Origin: Patellaria atrata CBS 101060
Lineage: Eukaryota > Ascomycota > Dothideomycetes > Patellariales > Patellariaceae
Direction of reading: 5' to 3'
Assembly: GCA_010093705.1 (NCBI GenBank)
Contig: MU006092.1
Coordinates: forward strand, 130,623 to 194,622
DNA: 64,000 bases
Shown here: positions 11,406 to 20,670 of the stretch, in pieces
Numbering within the stretch: the stretch's first letter is position 1
Layout of the letters: the number at the start of each line of letters is the position of its first letter
The notes under the pieces: generated by a model
The model's input: only the letters and a program-made list of their open reading frames with translations
Told to the model about the DNA's origin: nothing
The model's database searches: none
Position numbers and translations under genes: made by a program

Positions 11406-12261
11406 TTAGATAGGGAGGTCGGGACTGTAGCTCATGATGCTACATATGACGCTCTTCCTCGTCTCAACCGGATGCTCGAGAGGGTAGGTCTCTATGCGTG
11501 AGTAATATCGAAGAGGAAAGACTAAATAACTATAGAGTCCGGAATCCGAATTCATCGTTTCGATCGCATCTACGACCTCGTGATGTTTCGTCTTGATAAC
11601 TTCTTGGTTGTCAAAGAAAGACGAAGGTACCTTATATCTACGATCGTGCATACAAATTCGGTAATCACATAATTTTGGAGACGAAGATTTGAAAATATGA
11701 GTTCGCGATGGTGGTTGAGAGAGCTGAATCATGAACCCACCGTCATAAGAGGCGTTCGATGCCAAGTAACCCCAGACGAATATGATGTGCACGGCTACGG
11801 CTGATGTTGCGTTTCGAAGGTCAAATTCAAATTCCATCCCGAACACTGCGCGCTTTTTGACGGACTGTATCGTGCCAATCAGACCAACCCCGTGCAACAA
11901 GGCCCAAGGCCGATAGTGGTATCCCAGCCCTTCCATGTTAAGATGTGATAACATGACTTCTAGCGAGCAAAATTGATCCTGAAGCAAAACCGGCCTGGCA
12001 AAAGGAAGAGCTCCGTCGTGGCTGGAGGTATGATCCTGTCAGCTTCAACCTCACCGCGACTCCAGTCTTTTGTCGTAACTCCAGTTCTTTCATCCATCTT
12101 AACTGACTGCAATTGTTATCACGTAAAACACCCATAACACCTTTGCTATAAAGCTTCATTACAATTATATTGTTGCACAGACCTAGGTAAGCAAGCGCCG
12201 ACCGCATCTCTATCACATCGAATCCAATTCTCCACGGCGCAACTGCAAATTCAACAGCCAT
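11406..12261 (-). CDS. Hypothetical protein, low support
   Basis: Two minus-strand exons, 12261-12055 and 11978-11406, would encode 259 residues starting MAVEFAVAPWRIGF. The 76-bp intron has a GTGAGG donor, a CTGAC branch site, a pyrimidine tract and a TTCAG acceptor, and it joins two long frames in phase, which is the main evidence. I do not recognise the protein. A moderately hydrophobic stretch (SAVAVHIIFVWGYLA) could be a membrane segment. Codon use looks less biased than in the neighbouring housekeeping genes. The proposed start codon lies only 109 bp from the DOT5 start on the other strand, so this would be a tight divergent pair if real. It could equally be a chance pair of frames. Confidence 0.38.
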
Positions 12262-12370
12262 ATAAGCTCTGTTCGAGCTCTCAATTAGTCTCAATCATCT
12301 CGAGAACACTCTTTATCCCATGCCATAGAATTTGCTGACCTGACTGAAGCCGAAAGGGTTCCTGTCTATC

Positions 12371-13324
12371 ATGGTTGAGCTAAGGAAGCGGAAGACTCCT
12401 CCCCCCGCTCCAGTCAAGCCCGCAAAGAAAAAAGCACCTCCCAAAGCAACTGGCGCAACATCCAAAGTTGCAAAGGCGAAAGCTGTAATCGCTAAAGCAG
12501 TAACTGGGAAGGAACCCGCGGAGTCATCAATGGCAGCAGAGCCTACTGTTGAAGCAACCAATGGAGCTGCTACTACCAGCGGACCTCCAACTGTTGGTCA
12601 AACCATCACTCTTGAAGGCTTTGGGGGCGAAATAGAAACCAATGACGGTGTAAAGACTACTCTGGCCAAGCTTGTAGAAGAGAGCGCTGGCGGCGTGGTG
12701 CTCTTTACATACCCAAAGGCCTCAACACCTGGATGTGAGTGAAATCTTTCCCGTATCTTTTAGATTCCACGTCGAGAGCTTCTCCGTATCATCGCGCTCA
12801 ATGTCTCCTGGTTGCCCTAAATCATATCGTGTGATGACTATGTTTCTCGTTCGACCTATAGATATGGTGAATGGGTTGGTGGGACAGCTTGCTAAATGTT
12901 CTTCCAACTAGGCACGAACCAAGCATGCCTCTTCCGCGACTCTTATACTCCCCTCACAGCTACCGGATACAGTATCTATGGTCTCAGTACCGATTCTCCC
13001 AAGGCAAACACAACTTTTAAGAACAAGCAGAACCTGCCATATGCGCTCCTTTGCGACCCATCTGCGACCCTGATCTCCGCCATTGGCCTGGCGAAGAAGA
13101 CCAAGGGTACCACGCGCGGAGTTTTCGTGGTCGATAAGTCAGGGGAAGTGCTCGCCGTCGAGGCCGGTGGCCCACAGGCTACTGTTGATGTCGTCAAGAA
13201 GCTTGTGGGGGAGGGAAACGCACCCGCGTCCTTGAACAGGGTAGCTACGGAAGAAGACAAGAAAGTAGCAGCTGTGGCGGGTGAAGTTGCTGATACGGCG
13301 GAGAAGCTGGATAGTAATGAATAA
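12371..13324 (+). CDS. DOT5: Nuclear thiol peroxidase, PrxQ/BCP type (Dot5-like)
   Basis: Two exons: 12371-12734 and 12912-13324 (177-bp intron), giving 258 residues. The peroxiredoxin domain covers about residues 75-225. The peroxidatic cysteine is C122 in STPGC, and the resolving cysteine is C127, the C-x4-C spacing of the atypical two-Cys PrxQ/BCP class. The intron splits the codon of C122 (T|GC). The N-terminal ~70 residues are Lys/Ala/Pro-rich, beginning MVELRKRKTPPP, with runs such as KPAKKKAPPK. They look like a nuclear-localisation and DNA-associating tail, as in yeast Dot5 (nTPx). The enzyme reduces H2O2 and alkyl hydroperoxides with thioredoxin; substrate range here is inferred. The last ~35 residues are Ala/Val/Glu-rich. 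Confidence 0.93.
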
Positions 13325-15855
13325 TGATGAGATGGAAAAGCGTTGCTCTGAATTATTGACCTGGTATTTGTTCAATGTCATTAGTGGGAAGGACTATCGT
13401 TACCGATGACTCGAACTCATATAGTACATTGAATGTTTTCTTCCATGATTCTTCAAGGTATCTTGGCATAGTCTACACTTCTGTACTTAAGAGTGAGATC
13501 CAATCGATCGTTGGCTTCATATGCAAAATGTCATCTAAAGCATTCCAGGCTCTGAGAGGATGTCACTTCATTGCCGCTGTGAAGCCAAAAAGCTGAGCTG
13601 GGACCTTCGCTACCACCATTTTGAACGGCGACCTCCACAAAAGCACCTTTCAACGGTTATCGTGTAAACGGCTAAGCACTATTTAAATTGGGATAGAGCA
13701 TGGGCTACTTCAGTAAGTTCAGTAAAACCAGCGCCTCTAGTCAGTCAGATCCAATATTGTACCAATAACATCAATCAACCCCTTTACATAACCCAGAAGA
13801 TGCTGAAAAAAGGTAGAATAACTGAGTCTTTTGGGGTTATAGGCAGCTCCTGAGAGATGTTGGCAGCGGTTTTGGTACCGTATTCGTTGGGGGCTAGACA
13901 ATCTAGATCTGGTTACGCAACTTACCTTACTGTACAGTACGGTACGTGCTTCAGACGGATCTGTGCAAGCGTTAGCTGATTAGGTTACTCGTAAGCTTAG
14001 ACCTTCAATGAAGATCCTTCTTTTAGCCGCAGAGGGAAAGTTTTTGTAGATGTACCTTGCTGGTCAGTGGTGATTGGTTACGGGAAATGGTGTTCAGTAC
14101 TGAATTTGATGTATGAAGAGATCAAAAGAAAGGAAAGGCAAGACTATTGAAACACTACAAGACCATGAACGTTTATCGCATAATTGGGACTTCTACAGGA
14201 ATAAGAGGATATCCACTTGTGTACTACGGTGGTACGGGAAGAGCTGACATTATTAGACACGCCTAAATGTTTGCTCACGGTTTATACGATAGACAATTTC
14301 AATGGGCATCCTTCTGCTATTTTGTTCCCTGGGGAGGCCTAGATCTGTTGATTCTAGGGAACACGGCTTGTATAGAGAATCCAGTAATGAACGTGCGGTA
14401 CTGTAGAAAAAAAAAGTCTATACTTTGTACTTGCTTTCAATTGGAGAAAAGGTTTTCGTAACCGTGATGAGGAGTAATATAAAGAAGGGAGCTGATGGCG
14501 TTGAGGCGTGTTCTGAGTTAATAGCGGAGATTTATACGTCAAGGAGGTCATGATGACGCTACACTTAATCCAGCTGTGCTATTTGCCGACTCTTCACACC
14601 AGTGACACCACCCCCGCTGGCGCCCCTGATAGCCCGCCGTGCCCGCAAACCGGCTCCTCATCCTTTCTTTTGATACCTTGATCCCTTATCAAAACCCACG
14701 AGAGCAGACGGCGTGGTAAATTGTCGTTTCCCACGATCCAGGTCGCACGGAAAGGGCCCTTTCTGCTACACATGAAGGGTGTCTTTGATCACCATGTCCC
14801 CCCAGAAAAGCATGCTCTTTGAATTTCGGCTCTGTTCCCCCCGATCGGACAGGGCTAGAAATACAAGCTGAAAGAATCAAAGATGCCTGATAGAAACGAC
14901 GGCTCGGTGTCTTTTGCCGCATAAACAGGAGGATCGACGCCGGGGCTCCCATTTCCAGCTGTCAACAAAATATCGTAAACAATCTTAAGCCAACGGTCCG
15001 ACCCAAGCACGCAACTTTAGCTGGGCAACAGTCTGCAAAGAGATGGGCATGCGAAGATGACGGCAAAAGGGTCTCAACGGGCCTCTTTGCAAATCTTAAA
15101 AAAGACCATAAGAAATGAGGGCAAAGAGACACTAGAGCAAAGATGCTCATGTCCCCCTTTTTCTGGCTGTTGGCACCGGAAGTTCATAGGGCTACACAAC
15201 GATAATCGGCGCTTCGACCTGAAGAAAGGCAAAAAGTGAAGTCACACATGTAGGTCACCAGGACGATAATGAGGCCGAAGAGTATCTCCTTTCTCATCGT
15301 CAGCGTGCTTAGTCTGTTGTTCTGGTAGGCTTTCTTCACTTTTCTTCTCATCTGCAGGCGCTTCGGCCGTTTAGGGCCATGACTCTGGCCGCCAATGACC
15401 GACAGATGCTGGCAAACCTCAAACCGCCACCATCCGAGACAGCCAGGTTGGGTGCAGGTACAAGGTAACTGTGGGCCATGCCGTTGGCTGCTTGCAAAAC
15501 AATCTAACCTGTTCCTGAAAAACAAATTGATTACATGGTTGGCGTAGGGGCTCAGCGTCCCCTTGGCAATTGGCTCGCCCAGAATCCATCCTTACACCTG
15601 CAATCTATCTCTGCTCTTTTCTTCCACCATCTCCCCAGCTCTTCTGCTTGTCTTTTTTTTCTTTCTCTCCACCAAGACTGCTGTTCTTGACATTCGTTTC
15701 GTCTCTCGTGGACACTCACGCTCATTATCCAACCTCTTGTCGTTCTTTCTTCGAACAGTAAAGTTATTTGCAGAATTGAATTCTGCTTCTTGAATATCCT
15801 ACCAGACATCCTTATTTCATATTCAAGTTATCCAGAACTTCAATCAATAAGCAAA
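13325..15855. other. Long intergenic region before the cell-wall gene
   Basis: 2.5 kb without a supported gene. A perfect 12-bp palindrome TACTGTACAGTA lies at 13928-13939, within a GTAC/TACC-rich patch. From about 15590 the sequence becomes strongly pyrimidine-rich (CTTTTTTTTCTTTCTCTCC around 15650-15670), most likely the 5' leader of the secreted protein starting at 15856. A long upstream region is usual for regulated fungal surface-protein genes, but I cannot name a transcription-factor site here. Confidence 0.55.
13928..13939. repeat. Perfect GTAC palindrome
   Basis: TACTGTACAGTA is its own reverse complement and is preceded by CTTACCT and followed by CGGTACG. It belongs to the same dispersed GTAC-rich motif class as the elements at 1913 and 56908. 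Function is unknown. Confidence 0.55.
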
Positions 15856-17499
15856 ATGCAACTCGTCACTTCTCTGTCCGTTGCCTTGTTCGCGGCTTCG
15901 GCCACCGCAGCCGGCATCAAGCGCGGCGAATACTACGACAGCTATAACAGCACGACCTCCGCTTTACCAGAATACCCAAGCACCACCTCCGGTCTACCAG
16001 AGTACCCGAGCACGAGCACATCGTGTGACAGCGAGACAACGCCAGCACCGACAACTCCATATGGCACCGCTCCCTATCCATCTTACTATGCCTCTGAGAG
16101 CACCCCTATGTACCCAGGTGACTACACCACTGTGTACACCTCTGTTCTCACTTATACGGTTGGGTACGGTGAATCTACCTCGGTTTACACCACCACCGTT
16201 GAGCACACCTCAACCATTCACCTGACGGAGGTAAGATTCCATGTTAAAACCAAGCAAAGAAGTTGTACTGATTTTTGAACCAGACCGTCTACGCTACTGC
16301 TCCTTATGAGACTGCGAGCGTTGTTGACTATGAGGGCGAGACCACGACAATTCACAAGACAAAGACGAGCACCAAGACTGTAACCGTCTATGACTCTGCT
16401 TCCCCAGCTCCCGAAATCCCAGTAGTCACCGCTGCTCATGTTGGTGGTGAAGAGGTGTGCGTTGCTCCGGTTACCGTTACCGTAACTGAATCTGAGTACG
16501 TCACAGTGGTAAGTTGCATTATTTTGGAATCATCATAATGGAAACCTAAGAATTTCACAGACTGTCGATTATGAAGTCACTCCTGTTGCTTATCCCCCAA
16601 CACATGAGTACCCGGAGACCACTCCGTCTATGGAATACCCAGATACCACCCCATCTATGGAATATCCAGAGACTACCCCTATGGAATACCCAGAGACAAC
16701 GCCTTCCGTAGAGTACCCAGAGACTACACCCTCTGTTGAGTACCCGGAAACTACTCCGTATGTTGAGTACCCGGAGACAACTCCTTCCGTCGAGTACCCA
16801 GAAACTACTCCCTCGGTTGAGTACCCGGTTGAAAGCTCCAGCTCCGTGGTCATCATCTACAGCTCATACGTTGTGACACCGATTCCCGCCTCAAGCACAA
16901 CCCCTGAGGCTGAGTACCCCACCACTGAGGTTCCATCTTACACCACCGTACCCAGCTACGGCGAGAGCTCAACCACCCCATGCCCGACTACCTTGATCAC
17001 TCTTACCAAGTCTGAGTCGTACCCAAGCTACCCATCAAGCACTGAGCCAACTCCTGAAGAGCCATCTGAGACTCCTTATGAGCCATACCCATCCAGCACC
17101 TCCGGTACTCCCGAGGAGCCCACCCCTTACCCAACAACCTCTGAGACTCCTTATGAGCCAACTCCCTACCCCTCCAGCACTACACCCGTTGATGAGGAGC
17201 CCACCCCTTATCCGACAACCTCGGAGACTCCTTATGAGCCAACTCCATACCCCTCCAGCACTACACCCGTTGATGAGGAGCCTACTCCTTATCCCTCCAG
17301 CACCACACCTGCTCCCGAGGAGCCTACTGGTTATGAGTCATTTACATATGCTCCAGAAACAACCCCTGAGCCAACCCCATCCACTTCAACGAGTTTGACA
17401 TATATCTACTTCTCCTCGCCATCTGTTTCTACCCCTGCCCCAGAGCAGCCAAGCACAACCGAGGCCCCTTATACTCCCCCTGCCTATACTCCGTACTAA
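15856..17499 (+). CDS. Repeat-rich secreted / cell-wall protein
   Basis: Three exons: 15856-16230, 16284-16508, 16561-17499, giving 512 residues; both introns are about 52 bp and in phase 0. A signal peptide covers about residues 1-18 (MQLVTSLSVALFAASATA), followed by a Lys-Arg (Kex2-type) site in IKRGEYY. The rest is very rich in Thr, Ser, Pro, Glu and Tyr, so heavy O-mannosylation is expected. Two tandem arrays are visible: about eight copies of a nine-residue EYPETTPSV unit, and two copies of a 27-residue unit containing EEPTPYPTT and PYPSSTTPVD. A Val/Thr-rich middle segment has runs such as VTVTVTESEY. The C-terminus (ending PPAYTPY) lacks the hydrophobic GPI signal, so the protein is probably secreted or wall-associated by other means. 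No catalytic domain was seen. The 2.5-kb upstream gap suggests regulated expression. Confidence 0.88.
16606..16818 (+). repeat. Coding minisatellite, 27-bp unit
   Basis: About eight tandem copies of a 27-bp unit (one copy is 24 bp) encoding EYPETTP plus SM, SV, YV or M. Unit boundaries stay in frame, so copy-number change would alter the spacer length of the wall protein without breaking it. Third-base differences between copies show that the array is not brand new. Confidence 0.85.
17113..17316 (+). repeat. Coding repeat, 81-bp unit
   Basis: Two nearly identical 81-bp copies (17113-17193 and 17194-17274) encode a 27-residue Pro/Thr/Tyr-rich unit, and a truncated third copy follows to about 17316. 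The copies differ at only a few bases, so this duplication looks younger than the 27-bp array upstream. Confidence 0.8.
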
Positions 17500-18582
17500 A
17501 GGAGAGGCGGGAGATGAGGTGGGAGAGTTAGCGTGGTGATGTGGGTCTGTATCTAGACATCCTTAACTGTTCCTTTGTTAAAGTTCTATGTATACCTGGA
17601 TTCTTGCCCGAGTCGGCACGCCTTGCTCTTCGACAGAGAGGGCGCAATATGGTTATTGTCTGCATACTTTCTTATGTACACACTTGTGTATAGCCTTTTA
17701 CGAAGCGTTGGTTTAGCAGGATGGATGTACAGGTGTGTGTAGGAGGAATGGGAGAGGGAGGTGTAGGTAGATGTAGTGTACGGGTTACATGAAGCATGGC
17801 AATTCTCTGCAAACTTTTTCTTCCATTTTGTCTTACCATGTGTGCGATGCATTTTCTTTCGCTCACTTCCATAGCATCGGTGTGGAGCGCTTTATTCTGT
17901 GTCATTTCAACATCTCACTCTGGTGTTTACGACCTCAAAACATCACGTAATATCCAAATGTATAATTGTAGTAAAGCCCTTAGCTTTCCTCTGCGATGCG
18001 AGATGGTTGTCTTTCAGATTGACATTGATGAGTGCTACGCTCTCCCTTGCCTGCTACCGCAGAGGTGGATGATTTGCTCACGTGTTTTACCAATCCGTTT
18101 GAATATAATTGAACTTCGATTTTTGAGAGTAACCCTTTGATAGGATGAGTTTTATATCTAAAACTACTTGTTCTCTAATTGACCTTGAACCCGGTGATGT
18201 GACATCGTGACTGAAGCTGAGACATCTTACATTCGGAAACGGGAAGCACCTATATATCAACGCGGTAGTTAAATGGTAGTTGCTATAGTTTGCTATCCGT
18301 TCTCTATTGCCTCTCTATTTTCCCTCTATTGTTCAAGGCGACAATAGAAGTATCTTGGCATGTTTGCTGCTTGAATCCTACAAACCGGACAGGCCAATCG
18401 CCATCTTAACGCGAAAGCATCCAGCAAGGTTTCTCAAAGAATCACCACCCCGCCTTAACACATAACCTCTGCTCAGTTTCTTTGTAACTCTTTTACTTGA
18501 TATAAATACTTCTATGTGCCCTCACTTGTCGAATTATATCCGAAAAACTTCACTTCTTTAACTACATTGACATACATTCTCC
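17500..18582. other. Intergenic, 3' UTR and promoter
   Basis: Contains the 3' region of the wall-protein gene and the promoter of the NCBP3-like gene. A purine-rich patch (GGAGGAATGGGAGAGGGAGG) lies near 17740. Short antisense frames here have no identifiable product. No repeat family or RNA gene was recognised. Confidence 0.5.
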
Positions 18583-20270
18583 ATGGCCACAGACATGGAT
18601 ATGGACATTGACATGGACATTGACCTTGGAGATGATGGCGATATCGCAGCAATGGAAGCTGAAGCGATGAAAATTGTAAGATCTTGACCTTCGAGAGAAA
18701 AGATTATCGTATCCCTCAGGAACTTAGGACTTATTATATTCTCAGGAAACCCAGCCGGACCAACCAGACTACGACGTCCAACATGATGTAGACATCACGG
18801 AAGTCACCTCGAGCGATGTAGTTCCGACAAAGGTCCACATTCGAGGCCTTGATAACTTTACTAGCGCGGACGTCAAAGGTTTTGCGGGAGAACATTACCC
18901 TCTTGACCATTACCAGCGAGTGGAATGGATTGATGACACATCTGCCAACATTCTATACGAGACGGCCGAAGCTGCTACCGAGGCTCTAAACGCTTTTTCG
19001 AACTTCACGAATATAGATCCGAACGCGATTCTTCTACAACAGCTCAGACCTGCTAAACACCTCTCATCACACCCCGAGACCCCGCTACAGGTGAGGCAGG
19101 CATTGGTAACAGATGTGAAGAAACCGCGCGCACACGAAGCAAGCCGATTCTATCTACTTCATCCGGACAAAGACCCACGCGAGAGGAGAAAACAGGGCGG
19201 CCGTGGTCGTGGCCGCAGGGGTTCTCAGGAGGGTGGAGAGTATCGCCGCAACAGGTTTGATGATCGGGAACATAGGCGCAGAAGAGATGGGGACAAATTC
19301 GATGTCAGTATGTATGACGATGATGGAGGTGAGGGTGCAAGTAGCCGGGCGAACGGATCTAGGCGCGACTCAGTGTCAGGTTACTCCTCGTCTGACAATG
19401 ATAGAAGGCGAAGGAGGGTTCGCTTTGGGGATAAAAGCGGCGGTGATCTATTTTCGGACAGGAATTCACAACGCTCTAACGGTCGTCTCCGAGACCGAAG
19501 CGCGTCACCCACTCTTGACGGTGATGGTCGGCTAGGCTTCGAAGAAGATGAGAGCTCTGTCCGCAGGAAGATAAGGCAGCGAAGTCTAACACCTCCTTGC
19601 GCCGCGCTGCGCAACGGTAATGCGGTCAAAGAGCTTTTCCCCAGCTCATCGAACTCCAGAAAGGAACTCTTCCCTGGTCAGACGTCGCCGAATAAGACTA
19701 AAGAACTATTCCCACACAAGACTGCTATTAGCAACCATCGTCGCACCGGCGCTATGGATACCCATGCCCCAGAAAAGACTGATCTCTTTGCTAATGGTGA
19801 GTTTCTCTTGCACTCTGAGTGTCTCAAATAATCCGACTAACACTCATCCTTCAGGCTCCTCTACATCCAAATACGGTCGTCTCGGTAGTCGGCCTTCAAC
19901 CGCAGATACCACTCATAGCGAAGGTTTTACTATCCGTGGAACTGCTACACAGCAACCAGTCGGACAACCCGAACTCTCCATCAAAGGCGCGTCTCAGGTT
20001 GATAGTCCCGTTAAGGAGTTGTTCCCATCAAGGAATGGCCATGAGGGTAAGGAGCTGTTCATAAAGGGAATTAGCAATGCTGGCAAAGAATTATTTGGAC
20101 GTAATTCTGGGAAAGAGCTATTCAGTAATAATTCGGGGAAGGAGCTCTTCGGCTCAGCCAATTCCGGGAAAGAACTGTTTGGTCCTGCCAACTCTGGGAA
20201 GGAACTGTTCGCGGACAAGTTGAGTGGCAGAGGCGCACCGAGGAGAAAGGCGCAAGATTTGTTCCCTTAA
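18583..20270 (+). CDS. NCBP3-like RNA-binding protein with KELF motif array
   Basis: Three exons: 18583-18675, 18746-19796, 19855-20270, giving 519 residues. The N-terminus is an Asp/Met-rich tract. At about residues 60-130 lies the RRM-like fold I associate with nuclear cap-binding protein subunit 3 (NCBP3, formerly DUF2414), with VHIRGLDNFTSADV, a GEHYPLDHYQRVEWIDD stretch and SANILYETAEAATEAL. A long Arg/Asp/Ser-rich disordered region follows (RGRGRRG, RRRRVRFGDKSGG). The C-terminal ~215 residues carry ten KELF motifs, usually KELFP or GKELFG, plus two DLF variants, and the protein ends AQDLFP. In animals NCBP3 links the mRNA cap complex to export and processing factors; that role here is inferred from the domain only. 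The acceptor before exon 3 has a good CTAAC branch site. Confidence 0.85.
19625..20267 (+). repeat. Array of KELF short linear motifs
   Basis: Ten copies of Lys-Glu-Leu-Phe in 214 residues, plus DLFA and a terminal DLFP, interrupted by one intron. The three upstream and one middle copies are KELFP with variable spacers. The last six are mostly Gly-Lys-Glu-Leu-Phe with tight 9-12 residue spacing (NSGKELFG, ANSGKELFG), so the distal part looks recently expanded by tandem duplication. Confidence 0.85.
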
Positions 20271-20670
20271 ATTGAGAGAAGAACAAACGGTTTTCTGCAA
20301 TCTGGTATGCAAGGTTTGATGGGATCTTTTTGTGGGTTGCATTGCAAGGCGCTTTTGGTGGAACGGGTAGTACTCTCAACTTCTTAATCCTTAGACATAA
20401 TCCTCTAGGACGTCTATGAGGACTTTATCATTGACTTTTCTTCTTTCCGTCGTATATTGTAATGGGAATATCATCCTCTCGTCGGGCGTAGGGGAGGAGA
20501 TGCTCATACTGCTCAGCATTTGTCTTTAGCATTAGGCTCAAGAGGTTTTCAAGATATACAAAAGGGACGAAAACGCCTCTGTTTCACACTCTATCAACCA
20601 CATTGCATCACATCATGATTCAGAACTAACAATGCTGTCCTCGTCCCTTTTGAATCCACAATTCCCCCTG
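20271..20670. other. Convergent 3' ends, NCBP3-like / ELP1
   Basis: A 400-bp tail-to-tail interval holding both 3' UTRs. No gene, repeat or strong terminator hairpin was recognised. Confidence 0.5.
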
